Under the pieces are notes generated by a model, which was given only the letters and a program-made list of their open reading frames with translations, ran no database searches and was not told the origin of the DNA. Below are positions 1 through 6,523 of a stretch of DNA of 7,877 nt, piece after piece. The DNA comes from Christensenella sp. UBA1224 (GTDB taxonomy: Bacteria; Bacillota; Clostridia; Christensenellales; Aristaeellaceae), in NCBI GenBank assembly GCA_002309235.1, contig DBXA01000160.1:24052-31928 (forward strand), written 5' to 3'. Position 1 is the first letter of the stretch; every line of letters begins with the position of its first letter. Position numbers and translations under genes: made by a program.

Positions 1-260
1 CACGCCCACATGAAGGCGATGAGCAGGGCAAACCACCTGCCGGCGTCATCCAGCCGCAGGAACACGGATACATCCCCCGTGATCCTCCACAGTACGAGCT
101 GCGGCTCATTTCTCAGCGCAGCTATCACCACAAGGCCGATCTCCATTATGAGGGCAGCCAGTGTAAGGCCGTTGCGCAGCCTCACAGCGCGCGTCCGGAA
201 AACGATAAAGGCCGCCGCGATCGGCAGCAGCACCGGAAGCAAGAGACAGATATCATTCAA
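1..260 (-). CDS. second antiporter-like (NuoL/NuoM/MrpD-family) membrane subunit, N-terminal part only
   Basis: About 86 codons are visible before the gene leaves the window. I place the start at the TTG at 260-258 because a GGGAGG lies 8 nt upstream (269-274) and the frame is open from there; no better ATG exists. The product begins with a hydrophobic segment (LLLPVLLPIAAAFIVF), a short basic loop (RTRAVRLRN), a second hydrophobic segment (LTLAALIMEIGLVVIAAL), then a stretch ending FLRLDDAGRWFALLIAFMW. That final motif resembles the 'F.lD.lg.lFalLvaf.W' entry to helix 3 seen at the N-terminus of NuoL/NuoM/MrpA/MrpD proton-translocating subunits. It follows mnhD by 18 nt, so it belongs to the same operon. 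Two consecutive antiporter-like subunits suggest an Mbs/Mbx-type complex or a displaced MrpA-like subunit. The ion-channel residues, which lie further in, are not visible, so family membership rests on the N-terminus and the context. Confidence 0.75.
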   Translation of the reverse strand, partial: MNDICLLLPVLLPIAAAFIVFRTRAVRLRNGLTLAALIMEIGLVVIAALRNEPQLVLWRITGDVSVFLRLDDAGRWFALLIAFMWA

Positions 261-278
261 AGCAGTTTCCTCCCATCA

Positions 279-1769
279 TCAGTCAAACATGGAAAGACCC
301 ATCCGTATAGCCGTGACGACCGGCTGTGAAAAAATGCCTAAAGTCATATTGAGAGCGATAAAGCAGCACATTCCCCATTTGAACGCCGATGAGACGTGCG
401 CTCCCTGCGCTGCAGGTTCATCCTGCGCACGGTATAACGTGATCACCGTTTTCAGGAAATACAGAGTGTTGAGCACGGCGCTCACCGCCAGCAGCAGAAG
501 CGCAGCCGTCATGCGGAAGGTACCCGCGAGCATCGCCGCTTCCGACAGCAGCACCTTCACGATAAAGCCGCCGAAAAACGGTATGCCCGTCATGGAGAAC
601 GCTCCCACCGTAAAGGCAGCTCCCGCGGCAGGGCACCGGTAGCCGGCGCCGCGCAGATCGTGGAACAGACCGCTCCCTCCCGAAACGCGTGAAAGACCTG
701 CAGCCGAAAGGAACAGCATGCTCTTCGCGACACCGTGGGCAAAGATCTGGAATATCGCACCGATCATCCCGAGCTCCGAGCCCAGTCCTATCCCCATGTA
801 GATATACCCGATCTGGGCGACGGAGGAAAAGGAGATCATGCGGCGGATATCCTTTTGCTGTATCGCCGTCAGGGAACCCATCAGTATCCCGCCGGCGCCG
901 AGCACGAAAAGCACATTACAGATACCGGTCCTCCGGACGGTCTCCATGCCGATCACCCGAAGGAATATCTTAATGAGGAGAAAGATATACCCCTTGCACA
1001 CGAGGCTTGAAAGTATCGCCGCCGAAGAGGGCGTGCCGTAGGTGTAGGAATCCGGCAGCCATGTATGGAACGGGAAAAGGCCGCTCTTTACGGCAAGGCC
1101 CGTGGACATGAGGGCTACCGACATACAGAAGGGCGCGCTCAGGCCGTCTTTCAGAAGTACCGTGTCTATATACTCCCTCAGCGGCTCCATGAGCAGGTGG
1201 CCCGTTATGCCGTACATGAGCACCAGCCCCATGAGGAAAAGGCCGCTTCCCAAAAGGTTCAGTATCATATAGCGCGTCGCAGCGAGCAAAGTCCGACCTC
1301 TGGACTGAGCCATGATGAGCGAGCACGCTCCCAGTGTCATGATCTCCAGGAACACATAGGCAGTGAACAGGTCATTTGTATAGATCATCACAAGCAGCGC
1401 CGCGCCGGCAAGGCACAGAGTAACGCAGTACAGGTTCTGCTTGTCGGGCATGATATCCTCGCTCAGATGCTCACCGCCGGCGATAACGCTCAGAAGCATG
1501 ATCGCAAAGAAGACGCATGCCGCCACAGCCTCCAGGAGACCTGCCCTGATCTCATTGCCCCAGGGGGCCGGAAAATGGCCCATGGTGAACACGAAGGAAT
1601 TCCCGCAAGACCGCACCTGCGCCGTAAGGAGCACGCTCATGACGAGTATGATGCCTGTTACCGAAGGCGCCCATACGCGCGCCGCTCTGCGCGGCAGCAC
1701 AGAGCATACCGCTGCCGAAAAGATGCACAGCATGATCGAAAAGAAAGGCAGGTTCTGCCACCAGAGCAC
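279..1769 (-). CDS. mnhD: MnhD/MbhH-type antiporter-like subunit (proton-conducting transporter family)
   Basis: A 496-residue polytopic membrane protein of the proton-conducting transporter family (NuoL/M/N, MrpD), the usual length for MrpD/MbhH. These subunits carry ions across the inner membrane in Mrp antiporters and in the membrane arm of complex I-like enzymes. Hallmarks visible: the helix-5 glutamate in FLEIMTLGACS (E142); the lysine in GLAVKSGLFPFHTWLPD (K228); a further lysine at K259; the QQKDIRRMISFSSVAQIGY stretch (residues 304-322); a histidine in the broken-helix region (FAHGVAKSM, H345); and the helix-12 lysine in SMTGIPFFGGFIVK (K405). All known functional charges are kept, so it should be active. 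The start is GTG, directly after the mnhC stop (TGA|GTG), with an AGGGAGG 8 nt upstream inside the end of mnhC. Known of the family: cation/proton translocation. Inferred: part of an Mbh/Mbs-like complex, from gene order. Confidence 0.93.
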   Translation of the reverse strand: MLWWQNLPFFSIMLCIFSAAVCSVLPRRAARVWAPSVTGIILVMSVLLTAQVRSCGNSFVFTMGHFPAPWGNEIRAGLLEAVAACVFFAIMLLSVIAGGEHLSEDIMPDKQNLYCVTLCLAGAALLVMIYTNDLFTAYVFLEIMTLGACSLIMAQSRGRTLLAATRYMILNLLGSGLFLMGLVLMYGITGHLLMEPLREYIDTVLLKDGLSAPFCMSVALMSTGLAVKSGLFPFHTWLPDSYTYGTPSSAAILSSLVCKGYIFLLIKIFLRVIGMETVRRTGICNVLFVLGAGGILMGSLTAIQQKDIRRMISFSSVAQIGYIYMGIGLGSELGMIGAIFQIFAHGVAKSMLFLSAAGLSRVSGGSGLFHDLRGAGYRCPAAGAAFTVGAFSMTGIPFFGGFIVKVLLSEAAMLAGTFRMTAALLLLAVSAVLNTLYFLKTVITLYRAQDEPAAQGAHVSSAFKWGMCCFIALNMTLGIFSQPVVTAIRMGLSMFD

Positions 1770-2144
1770 TCAGCGTTCCTCCCTTCTGGAGAGATACGTT
1801 ATCTCATCGATATCCAAAGTATGATAACGCTTGTAAAGCCTCACGGTCAGCGCCAGCATGAGAGCCGTGACCGAAACGCTCACCACGATGCCCGTGAGGA
1901 CGAGCCCGCCGGGCACAGGGTTGATATAAGCGGACGCATGCGTCACGCCATTCTCAATGATAGGCGCACCCGCCCCCTTCACATATCCGATCGAGGCAAG
2001 GAACAGGTATATCCCGCTGTCCATCATGCCAAAGCCCACGATCTTCTTGATGAGGTTCCGCTGCAGGAGGAGATTCGCAAGGCCGATCCCGAACAGTATG
2101 ACCGCGGCAGCCTCTTCATAGTTTACAGACAAACCCGCCAGCAT
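1770..2144 (-). CDS. mnhC: MnhC/MbhG (NuoK-like) subunit
   Basis: A 124-residue NuoK-like small membrane subunit (MrpC/MnhC, MbhG), with about three membrane helices. Conserved family features are visible: LLQRNLIKKIVGFGMMDSGIYLF (residues 26-48), and NPVPGGLVLTGIVVSVSVTA, which matches the 'DPLPQALVLTaIVI..A.tA' signature of this family, here with GG where QA is usual. A longer upstream frame is open to 2357, but it only shadows the end of the preceding gene. The true start is the ATG at 2144-2142, which shares its A with the stop of the upstream gene (TGATG), indicating translational coupling. The charged C-terminus (RLYKRYHTLDIDEITYLSRREER) should be cytoplasmic. It lies between the MnhB fusion and mnhD, as in both Mrp and Mbh operons. 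Confidence 0.93.
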   Translation of the reverse strand: MLAGLSVNYEEAAAVILFGIGLANLLLQRNLIKKIVGFGMMDSGIYLFLASIGYVKGAGAPIIENGVTHASAYINPVPGGLVLTGIVVSVSVTALMLALTVRLYKRYHTLDIDEITYLSRREER

Positions 2145-3157
2145 CAGAAATCCCCCTTCCGAAACAGCGTGTAGAAGCCGTACATCGTAAACGCGACGAC
2201 AAATCCCACGCAGATGTTCAGCGGCAGTATCAGCCCGGCCGAGAAGATGGAGCCGGCCGTACCCGTTCCGACAATGCTCTTGAGATGGTTTGCCCCCGTA
2301 AAGAAGGAATAGCACTTGCTCATAGCGTAAAACGCGAGAGCGGCAAAGGTGGCCCACCGGAACATGCCGTAGCTGAACAGCCTGAATCTCCTGGTACCGG
2401 AATAGCCGTGCGCGTTGACATAGAGTATGAGCCCCGCTCCCATTACGGCACCGCCGGAAAAGCCGCCGCCCGGGGAAAGATGCCCGTTGAACACGATATA
2501 CAGGCCCAGCAGCAATATAAAGGGGACCAGCACATCCGCGAGGTTCTGCAGTATCATGTCGTCCTGCGGCTCATACCGAAGGTCATCCTCCCCGCTGCCG
2601 GGAGGCCCCTCCACCACGCCCCCCTTCCTGTCAAGCTTTACCCTGAGGAGCAGGAGCACCGAGCATATCGCGAGAAAGAGCACATTGCTCTCGCCCAGCG
2701 TATCAAACGCCCTGTAATCCAGTATCATGCCCGCCACGATATTTACGGCTCCCGTCTCCTCGAGGCCGTTCTCTATATACCTTTCGGCAACAGTATTGAA
2801 GGCAGGCGCGTCGGGAGACCCGGAGGGGGGCATCTGCGACACCGTATACAAAAGAGCGCCTATTATCAGGATCACGGCAAAGGTAGCAAGCAGCATGTAC
2901 ACTGCGTGTATCCTGCGCTCGCCCTTTGTGCGCATGCGCTCGTGGAGCTTTATATAGATAAGCCTTTCGTTCAGCCAGGCGCGAGCCCGCATTTCTTCCC
3001 TGTGCTCCTCACGCCTTACAATCCTTTCGCTTTCAAAGGGCTTTTCGCCGACGCCGGCCTCCAGTTCCCGCATAAGGTGCCTGTCCAGGGCTGCCGAACC
3101 CTTGACCACCCATTTTTCAAAGCGCCGGGGACGGCTGTTTTCATTCTTTTTCTTCAT
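2144..3157 (-). CDS. mnhB: MbhE (MrpA C-terminal)-MnhB fusion protein with a charged N-terminal extension
   Basis: A 337-residue protein in three parts. Residues 1-85 are highly charged (many R and E), without a signal peptide or membrane segment, and probably cytoplasmic. Residues about 86-172 resemble the end of MrpA, called MbhE when separate: a membrane helix (YMLLATFAVILIIGALLY), a polar stretch with ERYIENGLEETGAVNIV, the typical MILDYRAFDTLGE (144-156), and another helix. After a hydrophilic linker (173-200), residues about 201-337 are an MnhB domain: DVLVPFILLLGLYIVFNGH, SPGGGFSGGAVMGAGLILY (228-246), and a C-terminal helix pair ending in YGFYTLFRKGDF. The start is ATG with GGAGG 9 nt upstream, 17 nt inside the preceding gene. 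MbhE-like and MnhB-like parts are often separate genes; the fusion keeps their usual order. I do not recognise the N-terminal extension. Confidence 0.9.
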   Translation of the reverse strand: MKKKNENSRPRRFEKWVVKGSAALDRHLMRELEAGVGEKPFESERIVRREEHREEMRARAWLNERLIYIKLHERMRTKGERRIHAVYMLLATFAVILIIGALLYTVSQMPPSGSPDAPAFNTVAERYIENGLEETGAVNIVAGMILDYRAFDTLGESNVLFLAICSVLLLLRVKLDRKGGVVEGPPGSGEDDLRYEPQDDMILQNLADVLVPFILLLGLYIVFNGHLSPGGGFSGGAVMGAGLILYVNAHGYSGTRRFRLFSYGMFRWATFAALAFYAMSKCYSFFTGANHLKSIVGTGTAGSIFSAGLILPLNICVGFVVAFTMYGFYTLFRKGDF

Positions 3158-3419
3158 GCTTTACGCCCTCCGCGCCTCCGGCCGCATCCATTCCGTGGAT
3201 CTTTTTGAGAGCCACAAAAAACAGAAGGCTCGTAACGCCCGCGCCGACCGCAGCCTCCGTTATCGCCAGATCCGGGGATTCCAGCAGCATCCAGATCACG
3301 CTCATGGCGAGGGACTGCAGCATGAATATGATGATGGAGGAAAGCAGGTTTTTCGTAAAGCTGACGGCAAGGGCACTGACCAGTATGAATATGAGCAGCG
3401 TGATACTGAGTATATCCAT
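3141..3419 (-). CDS. MbhD-like subunit (DUF4040; MrpA C-terminal segment)
   Basis: A 92-residue membrane protein corresponding to the DUF4040/MbhD segment that forms part of the MrpA C-terminus in classical Mrp systems. It has about three hydrophobic segments. The family's diagnostic motif is clear: SPDLAITEAAVGAGVTSLLF (residues 48-67), with the buried glutamate E55 comparable to the 'PDvalTEaavGag' motif. The tail after about residue 72 is hydrophilic (HEEKE end). The frame is open upstream to 3509, but those residues shadow mnhG. The ATG at 3419-3417 overlaps the mnhG stop by one base (TAATG), with GGAGG about 10 nt upstream. Its 3' end overlaps the next gene by 17 nt. In Mbh-type operons this subunit sits exactly here, between the MnhG-like and MbhE/MnhB-like subunits. 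Confidence 0.9.
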   Translation of the reverse strand: MDILSITLLIFILVSALAVSFTKNLLSSIIIFMLQSLAMSVIWMLLESPDLAITEAAVGAGVTSLLFFVALKKIHGMDAAGGAEGVKHEEKE

Positions 3420-3736
3420 TATCTGCGCACCTCCAGATACTCTTTTATGTTTTCCGATGCGAGCACGAGCCTTGCGATCAGGTGGCTCGATATAGGGCTC
3501 GTGCACCATAGTACCGCCACGGCAAGCAAAAGCTTGAGACTCTCAAGGGAAAAGCCCTTCGCCGCAAACAGGCCGAGAGAGCACGCGAGCATCCCCAGCG
3601 TATCCATCATGCCCGCCGCGTGCATCCTGTTGAGTACGAACCTGAACCGGAAAACGCCTATCACCGCTATGCACATGGCGGCAAGCCCTGTCAGCATCAG
3701 CGCCGCGCAGATGCCGAACCTGATCCATTCCATCAT
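3419..3736 (-). CDS. mnhG: MnhG/MbhC subunit
   Basis: A 105-residue protein with about three membrane helices, the size and pattern of MrpG/MnhG (MbhC). Supporting motifs: VIGVFRFRFVLNRMHAAGMMDTLGM (residues 25-49), which corresponds to the family's 'G..RlpD...RlHaa...dtlG', and SPISSHLIARL (80-90), matching the 'sPvsahllaRaa' motif near the third helix. The first motif has FRF in place of the more usual LPD. The start is the ATG at 3736-3734, which makes a 4-nt ATGA overlap with the end of mnhF, with GGGAGG about 10 nt upstream; a second ATG immediately follows and would change the protein by one residue. It is a structural subunit of the membrane complex with no known catalytic residues of its own. 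Confidence 0.92.
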   Translation of the reverse strand: MMEWIRFGICAALMLTGLAAMCIAVIGVFRFRFVLNRMHAAGMMDTLGMLACSLGLFAAKGFSLESLKLLLAVAVLWCTSPISSHLIARLVLASENIKEYLEVRR

Positions 3737-4062
3737 CTTTCATCCGCCTCCCGCCTTTTCGCGGCTTCGGTCTCCTGTCTTTCCCGCACAACGCCCATGT
3801 ATACCTTTGTAAGGAGCACGACAGCCAGGAAAGACAAAAGCGCGTAGATAAGCTCTACATCCACCAGGTACCCTTCCCCCATCCTGACGGCGAGTACGGC
3901 GATCATGACCATGATCACGGTGCCTGACATGTTCACCGCCACGATCCTGTCCGCGATCTTCGGCCCTATGACACAGCGGAGCATGCACGCGAACAGGAGC
4001 ACGCCCAGTATCCCCAGCGATACCTTGTACAGTACGCCGTAAGCAGTCTCAAGCGCCGTCAT
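3733..4062 (-). CDS. mnhF: MnhF/MbhB subunit
   Basis: A 109-residue protein with three predicted membrane helices, matching MrpF/MnhF (MbhB). Diagnostic sequence: MLRCVIGPKIADRIVAVNMSG (residues 27-47), the 'R...GPt..DRivAln' motif of the family, and DVELIYALLSFLAVVLLTKVY (68-88), the 'D.alvyallsFl.t.a.ak' motif. The last 17 residues or so are charged and probably cytoplasmic. The start ATG (4062-4060) overlaps the mnhE stop as ATGA, and a GGAGGAGG lies 7 nt upstream. In Mrp systems MnhF is linked to cation or bile-salt efflux phenotypes; here it is most simply a structural subunit of the complex encoded by this operon. Confidence 0.93.
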   Translation of the reverse strand: MTALETAYGVLYKVSLGILGVLLFACMLRCVIGPKIADRIVAVNMSGTVIMVMIAVLAVRMGEGYLVDVELIYALLSFLAVVLLTKVYMGVVRERQETEAAKRREADER

Positions 4063-4526
4063 ACCTGTTCCTCCTCCAAAGATAAAAGCTCTTTCTCAAA
4101 AGCGCCGTCCGTAAGCCCCTCCGCCGTTTCCTTATCCAGGGCATGCACGATAAGGATATCATCCTTCATGTAGGCGGTGATCGTGCCGGGCGTCAAGGTA
4201 ATGGAATTGGCAAAAAGCACCCGGGAAGACTGTTCCTTCAGTTTGGTATGCAGCGTGATAAGCTGCGGCTCCACATCCGATGAGGGATCGAGTATCATCC
4301 CCGCGACCTGCAGGTTGGCTTTTATGACCTCCCGGATGAGGCGGAGCACATACAAAATATAGGAAGGGAGCTTTTTCACCTTTTCCCATTCCCTTTTCGG
4401 TGTGAGCCCTATCACCCGCCATGTAAAAAGATATATGAGCAGGCTGACCCCTGCCCCCGCTGCGAGAACATCAGGGCTGAATCTGCCGTTGAGCAGTATC
4501 CATACCGCAAAATACACGAAAAACAC
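4059..4526 (-). CDS. mnhE: MnhE/MbhA subunit, first gene of the Mrp/Mbh-like operon
   Basis: A 155-residue MrpE/MnhE (MbhA) subunit: two N-terminal membrane segments (VFFVYFAVWILLNG and the stretch near LAAGAGVSLLIYLFTW), an amphipathic region, then a soluble domain carrying the family signature FANSITLTPGTIT (residues 105-117) and ILIVHALD. The frame is open to an ATG at 4595, but I choose the GTG at 4526-4524. It has a perfect AGGAGG 9 nt upstream, gives a protein that begins with the normal first helix, and matches the usual length of about 155-165 residues. The ATG at 4595 has no Shine-Dalgarno sequence and falls only 2 nt after a TATAAT box, at or before the likely transcription start. 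The C-terminus (ELLSLEEEQV) is acidic. The stop overlaps the mnhF start by 4 nt. Confidence 0.9.
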   Translation of the reverse strand: MFFVYFAVWILLNGRFSPDVLAAGAGVSLLIYLFTWRVIGLTPKREWEKVKKLPSYILYVLRLIREVIKANLQVAGMILDPSSDVEPQLITLHTKLKEQSSRVLFANSITLTPGTITAYMKDDILIVHALDKETAEGLTDGAFEKELLSLEEEQV

Positions 4527-4535
4527 CTGTAAAGA

Positions 4536-4541
4536 CCTCCT
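4536..4541 (-). promoter_or_regulatory. ribosome binding site deciding the mnhE start
   Basis: A perfect AGGAGG on the minus strand, 9 nt before the GTG at 4526. It is the only Shine-Dalgarno-like sequence in the mnhE leader and argues against the upstream ATG at 4595. Confidence 0.85.
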
Positions 4542-4597
4542 ATCCCATTGCAATAACATAGTATGGAACATGAATGCGAAAGTTGCGCGTACCATTT

Positions 4598-4603
4598 ATT
4601 ATA
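4598..4603 (-). promoter_or_regulatory. candidate -10 box (TATAAT) for the Mrp/Mbh-like operon
   Basis: A perfect TATAAT on the minus strand in a short AT-rich patch (TTAAACAATATATAATAAAT) that stands out from the GC-rich surroundings. It lies between the terminator of the previous gene and mnhE. Transcription starting about 7 nt downstream would give a leader of about 65 nt before the GTG start. No convincing TTGACA-like -35 element is found 16-19 nt upstream, where the sequence is GC-rich, so the promoter may be weak or activator-dependent, or the box may be chance. Confidence 0.45.
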
Positions 4604-4634
4604 TATTGTTTAAGCGGATACCGCCGTGCGCGCG

Positions 4635-4663
4635 AAAAAGGCCCTCCGCACGGGAAAGCCTTT
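4635..4663 (-). terminator. intrinsic terminator after the HAD-family gene
   Basis: On the minus strand AAAGGCTTTCC, a 5-nt loop (CGTGC) and GGAGGGCCTTT form an 11-bp stem with two G-T pairs, ending in a run of five Ts. It begins 21 nt after the stop of the HAD-family gene. It separates the udk-HAD unit from the mnh operon and supports the latter having its own promoter. Confidence 0.85.
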
Positions 4664-4684
4664 GAAAGAGCCGATATCCGCCTG

Positions 4685-6505
4685 TCAGTGCATGCTGCCT
4701 TTTCCCAGCAGCACGTTCAGGTATGTCCTGGCAGCGCCGAGCCTGTGCCGTATGTATTCCTTTTTTACGAATTTCTTCTGGACCGCCCGTCCGGTAACGC
4801 CGAAGGTGTAATAGTGGTTCGAATAAGAAGCGGCAAGCCATTTATGGTCCTTCTCCCCCGCCTTTACGAACATGCGGGCATACATGGCGGCGCAGGCGTT
4901 TTCGGAAGGAGCTTCTCTTATGATCCGCGCAAACTTCTTCTCTATCTCATCCTGCAAAGACCGCGTCAGCTTGTCGTATACCTCCTTTTCCCTTGTCTCC
5001 GGGTTGAGGACAGGCGTGACCGTGCCGTTTTCCTCCCGATAGTCCATCACCTGGTCATGGTCCGCGCGCAGTATCTCCTCCGTATCGAGATAATGCAGCC
5101 GGAATACGCCTTCCCGATAGGAAGGATACAATGGCGATGCGCTCCAGAGGAGGCCTGTCTTGCTGAAATCGGGGCCGAGAGGCGCGCCTTTCCCGTTGTA
5201 GCCGATATAATAGCCGTGTATGGGGAAGGCCCCTTCCGTGATCTCCCGCAGGAAATCCTGCATGGAGCCCTTCCAGCCCACGTCGGCTATGTACATGCCG
5301 CCCCGCAGGGCCTCCTCCCCGAAGGAGGCAATATACGCGTTCACGGCCCGCTTCCTGCCCTCACGAACGGCGTCATACGCTTCCGGGAAAGAGGGGCATT
5401 TGCGGAGTTCCTCCTTCAGGCGTTCCAGAGACTGCGCCGTAAAGCGCTTCCCGCCGTCCAGGCCGCCTTCGGCGAGGAGCGCTTCCCTCTTTTCCCGTGA
5501 GAAGCCCGCGGCGCTCAGAAGATCCTCTAGGCGTATCTCATTCTTTGCCGCGAAGAGGCGGCCGAAGTCCTCCTCCTCAAAGGGCCTGAGCGTCGCGGGA
5601 TACAGGGAATTGCGCGAAGCATAGAAATAATGGGTGCGGATGGCCGCGTTCTTTTCCCGGGCATACAGGTCAAAAAGCCTCTTTAAGAACTGGCCTTCCC
5701 TCGAAAGGAAGAACACGTCCTTCGCACCGCGCTCCTCAAGCGCGCGGCAGAGGCCCGAGATGTATACGTACAGCGGGAAAGCGTGATCAGACCAGGCGGA
5801 AGACCCGGCGGCGGAAATGGTTTTCAGCGCGCGGCCAGCCCGGAGAGGGCGGCGGCCCAGCAGCTTTCCGTCATCATAAGGCCTGTCTTCCTTTCCCGCC
5901 CGCACGGCACGGATGCCCAGCTTCCTGGCGGGCATGAGATCCGACTTGCGGGAATTCCCGTACATGGTCACATCCCCGGGCTTTACGCCGAGCTCCTCCA
6001 GCACATGGGCGAACATCTTCCCGTTCTGCTTGGAGGCGCGGATATCACAGGAGACATACACCTTTTCGAATAACCCCTCCGCCCCAGCATGCCTGAGAAG
6101 CTCTTCGATGAAGCCGTGCCCACAGTAAAAATCTGAAAGGAGGAAGAGCCTTGCCCCCTGCCCCTTCTTTTCCCCGAGGAGCGCGAGCAGGCGGCCGTTT
6201 GCCCGGATGCATTCCTTTTCGACCGCAAGATAGTTTTCAAGCAAAGCGGAGGCAAAGCGGCCGGGGTCGATCCGGCTGCCTGCGGCGCCCATGTCCCGAA
6301 GCCTTGCGGCGCATTCACGAGCAGCGCCTTCGAGCGTACCGCCCGCGCTTCCCGTACGCTGGGCTGATAGAAGGCACCGGTACACCAGCCCCTTATCCAG
6401 GCCGAAGCCCTCCGCCGTCTTTTCGGCAGACGCGCAGAAGGGCTGTCCCGCCCGTGTCCTGCGCAGGAGCACAGTGCCGAAGCAATCCGCAAAAATGATC
6501 TCCAT
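4685..6505 (-). CDS. two-domain HAD-superfamily protein (COG5610-like), function unknown
   Basis: A 606-residue soluble protein. Residues 1-205 form a HAD-like Rossmann domain. Motif I is ADCFGTVL with the nucleophile position D7 but F9 where phosphatases have the second Asp. Motif II is FLLSDFY (S124). Motif III is SKQNGK (K159). Motif IV is MYGNSRKSDL (N184, D189), where GD is usual. Residues about 240-606 are a second domain with DVFFLSREGQFLKRLFD (263-279), YFYASRNSLYPATLRP (293-308) and YIADVGWKGSMQDFLREI (405-422). These motifs recall the C-terminal part of large 'predicted HAD superfamily hydrolase' proteins found in capsule and other polysaccharide loci. The C-terminal end is basic. 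The start is ATG with GGAGG 6 nt upstream, 18 nt after udk. No substrate can be assigned. The changed motif I suggests something other than classical phosphatase chemistry (compare haloacid-dehalogenase DxYGT), but this is inference. Confidence 0.78.
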   Translation of the reverse strand: MEIIFADCFGTVLLRRTRAGQPFCASAEKTAEGFGLDKGLVYRCLLSAQRTGSAGGTLEGAARECAARLRDMGAAGSRIDPGRFASALLENYLAVEKECIRANGRLLALLGEKKGQGARLFLLSDFYCGHGFIEELLRHAGAEGLFEKVYVSCDIRASKQNGKMFAHVLEELGVKPGDVTMYGNSRKSDLMPARKLGIRAVRAGKEDRPYDDGKLLGRRPLRAGRALKTISAAGSSAWSDHAFPLYVYISGLCRALEERGAKDVFFLSREGQFLKRLFDLYAREKNAAIRTHYFYASRNSLYPATLRPFEEEDFGRLFAAKNEIRLEDLLSAAGFSREKREALLAEGGLDGGKRFTAQSLERLKEELRKCPSFPEAYDAVREGRKRAVNAYIASFGEEALRGGMYIADVGWKGSMQDFLREITEGAFPIHGYYIGYNGKGAPLGPDFSKTGLLWSASPLYPSYREGVFRLHYLDTEEILRADHDQVMDYREENGTVTPVLNPETREKEVYDKLTRSLQDEIEKKFARIIREAPSENACAAMYARMFVKAGEKDHKWLAASYSNHYYTFGVTGRAVQKKFVKKEYIRHRLGAARTYLNVLLGKGSMH

Positions 6506-6523
6506 ATCGATCCTCCGGCGCCT

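Noticed and set aside
1065..2174. A 369-codon open frame on the plus strand, and similar long plus-strand frames at 2285-3208 and 4574-5500.
   Set aside because: They lie exactly opposite well-recognised minus-strand genes. Their products are rich in H, R, Q and P without recognisable domains, as expected of antisense shadows in GC-rich coding DNA.
2145..2357. Upstream extension of mnhC to 2357.
   Set aside because: The extra 71 residues do not look like a membrane protein and overlap the end of the MnhB domain; the TGATG junction at 2146-2142 gives the family-typical start.
3420..3509. Upstream extension of the DUF4040 gene to 3509.
   Set aside because: The added residues are a hydrophilic shadow of mnhG, and the TAATG junction with a GGAGG gives the normal protein.
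279..4526. Reading the operon as a standard Na+/H+ Mrp antiporter operon.
   Set aside because: The gene order, the absence of a full-length MrpA at the head and the separate DUF4040 gene do not fit the usual A-G arrangement, though an antiporter-only function cannot be excluded from this window.
5983..6492. A 169-codon minus-strand frame inside the HAD gene, and similar inner frames at 3543-3791, 6393-6731 and 7380-7700.
   Set aside because: They overlap, in another frame, genes with clear motifs, and their Arg/Ser/Pro-rich products show no domain.
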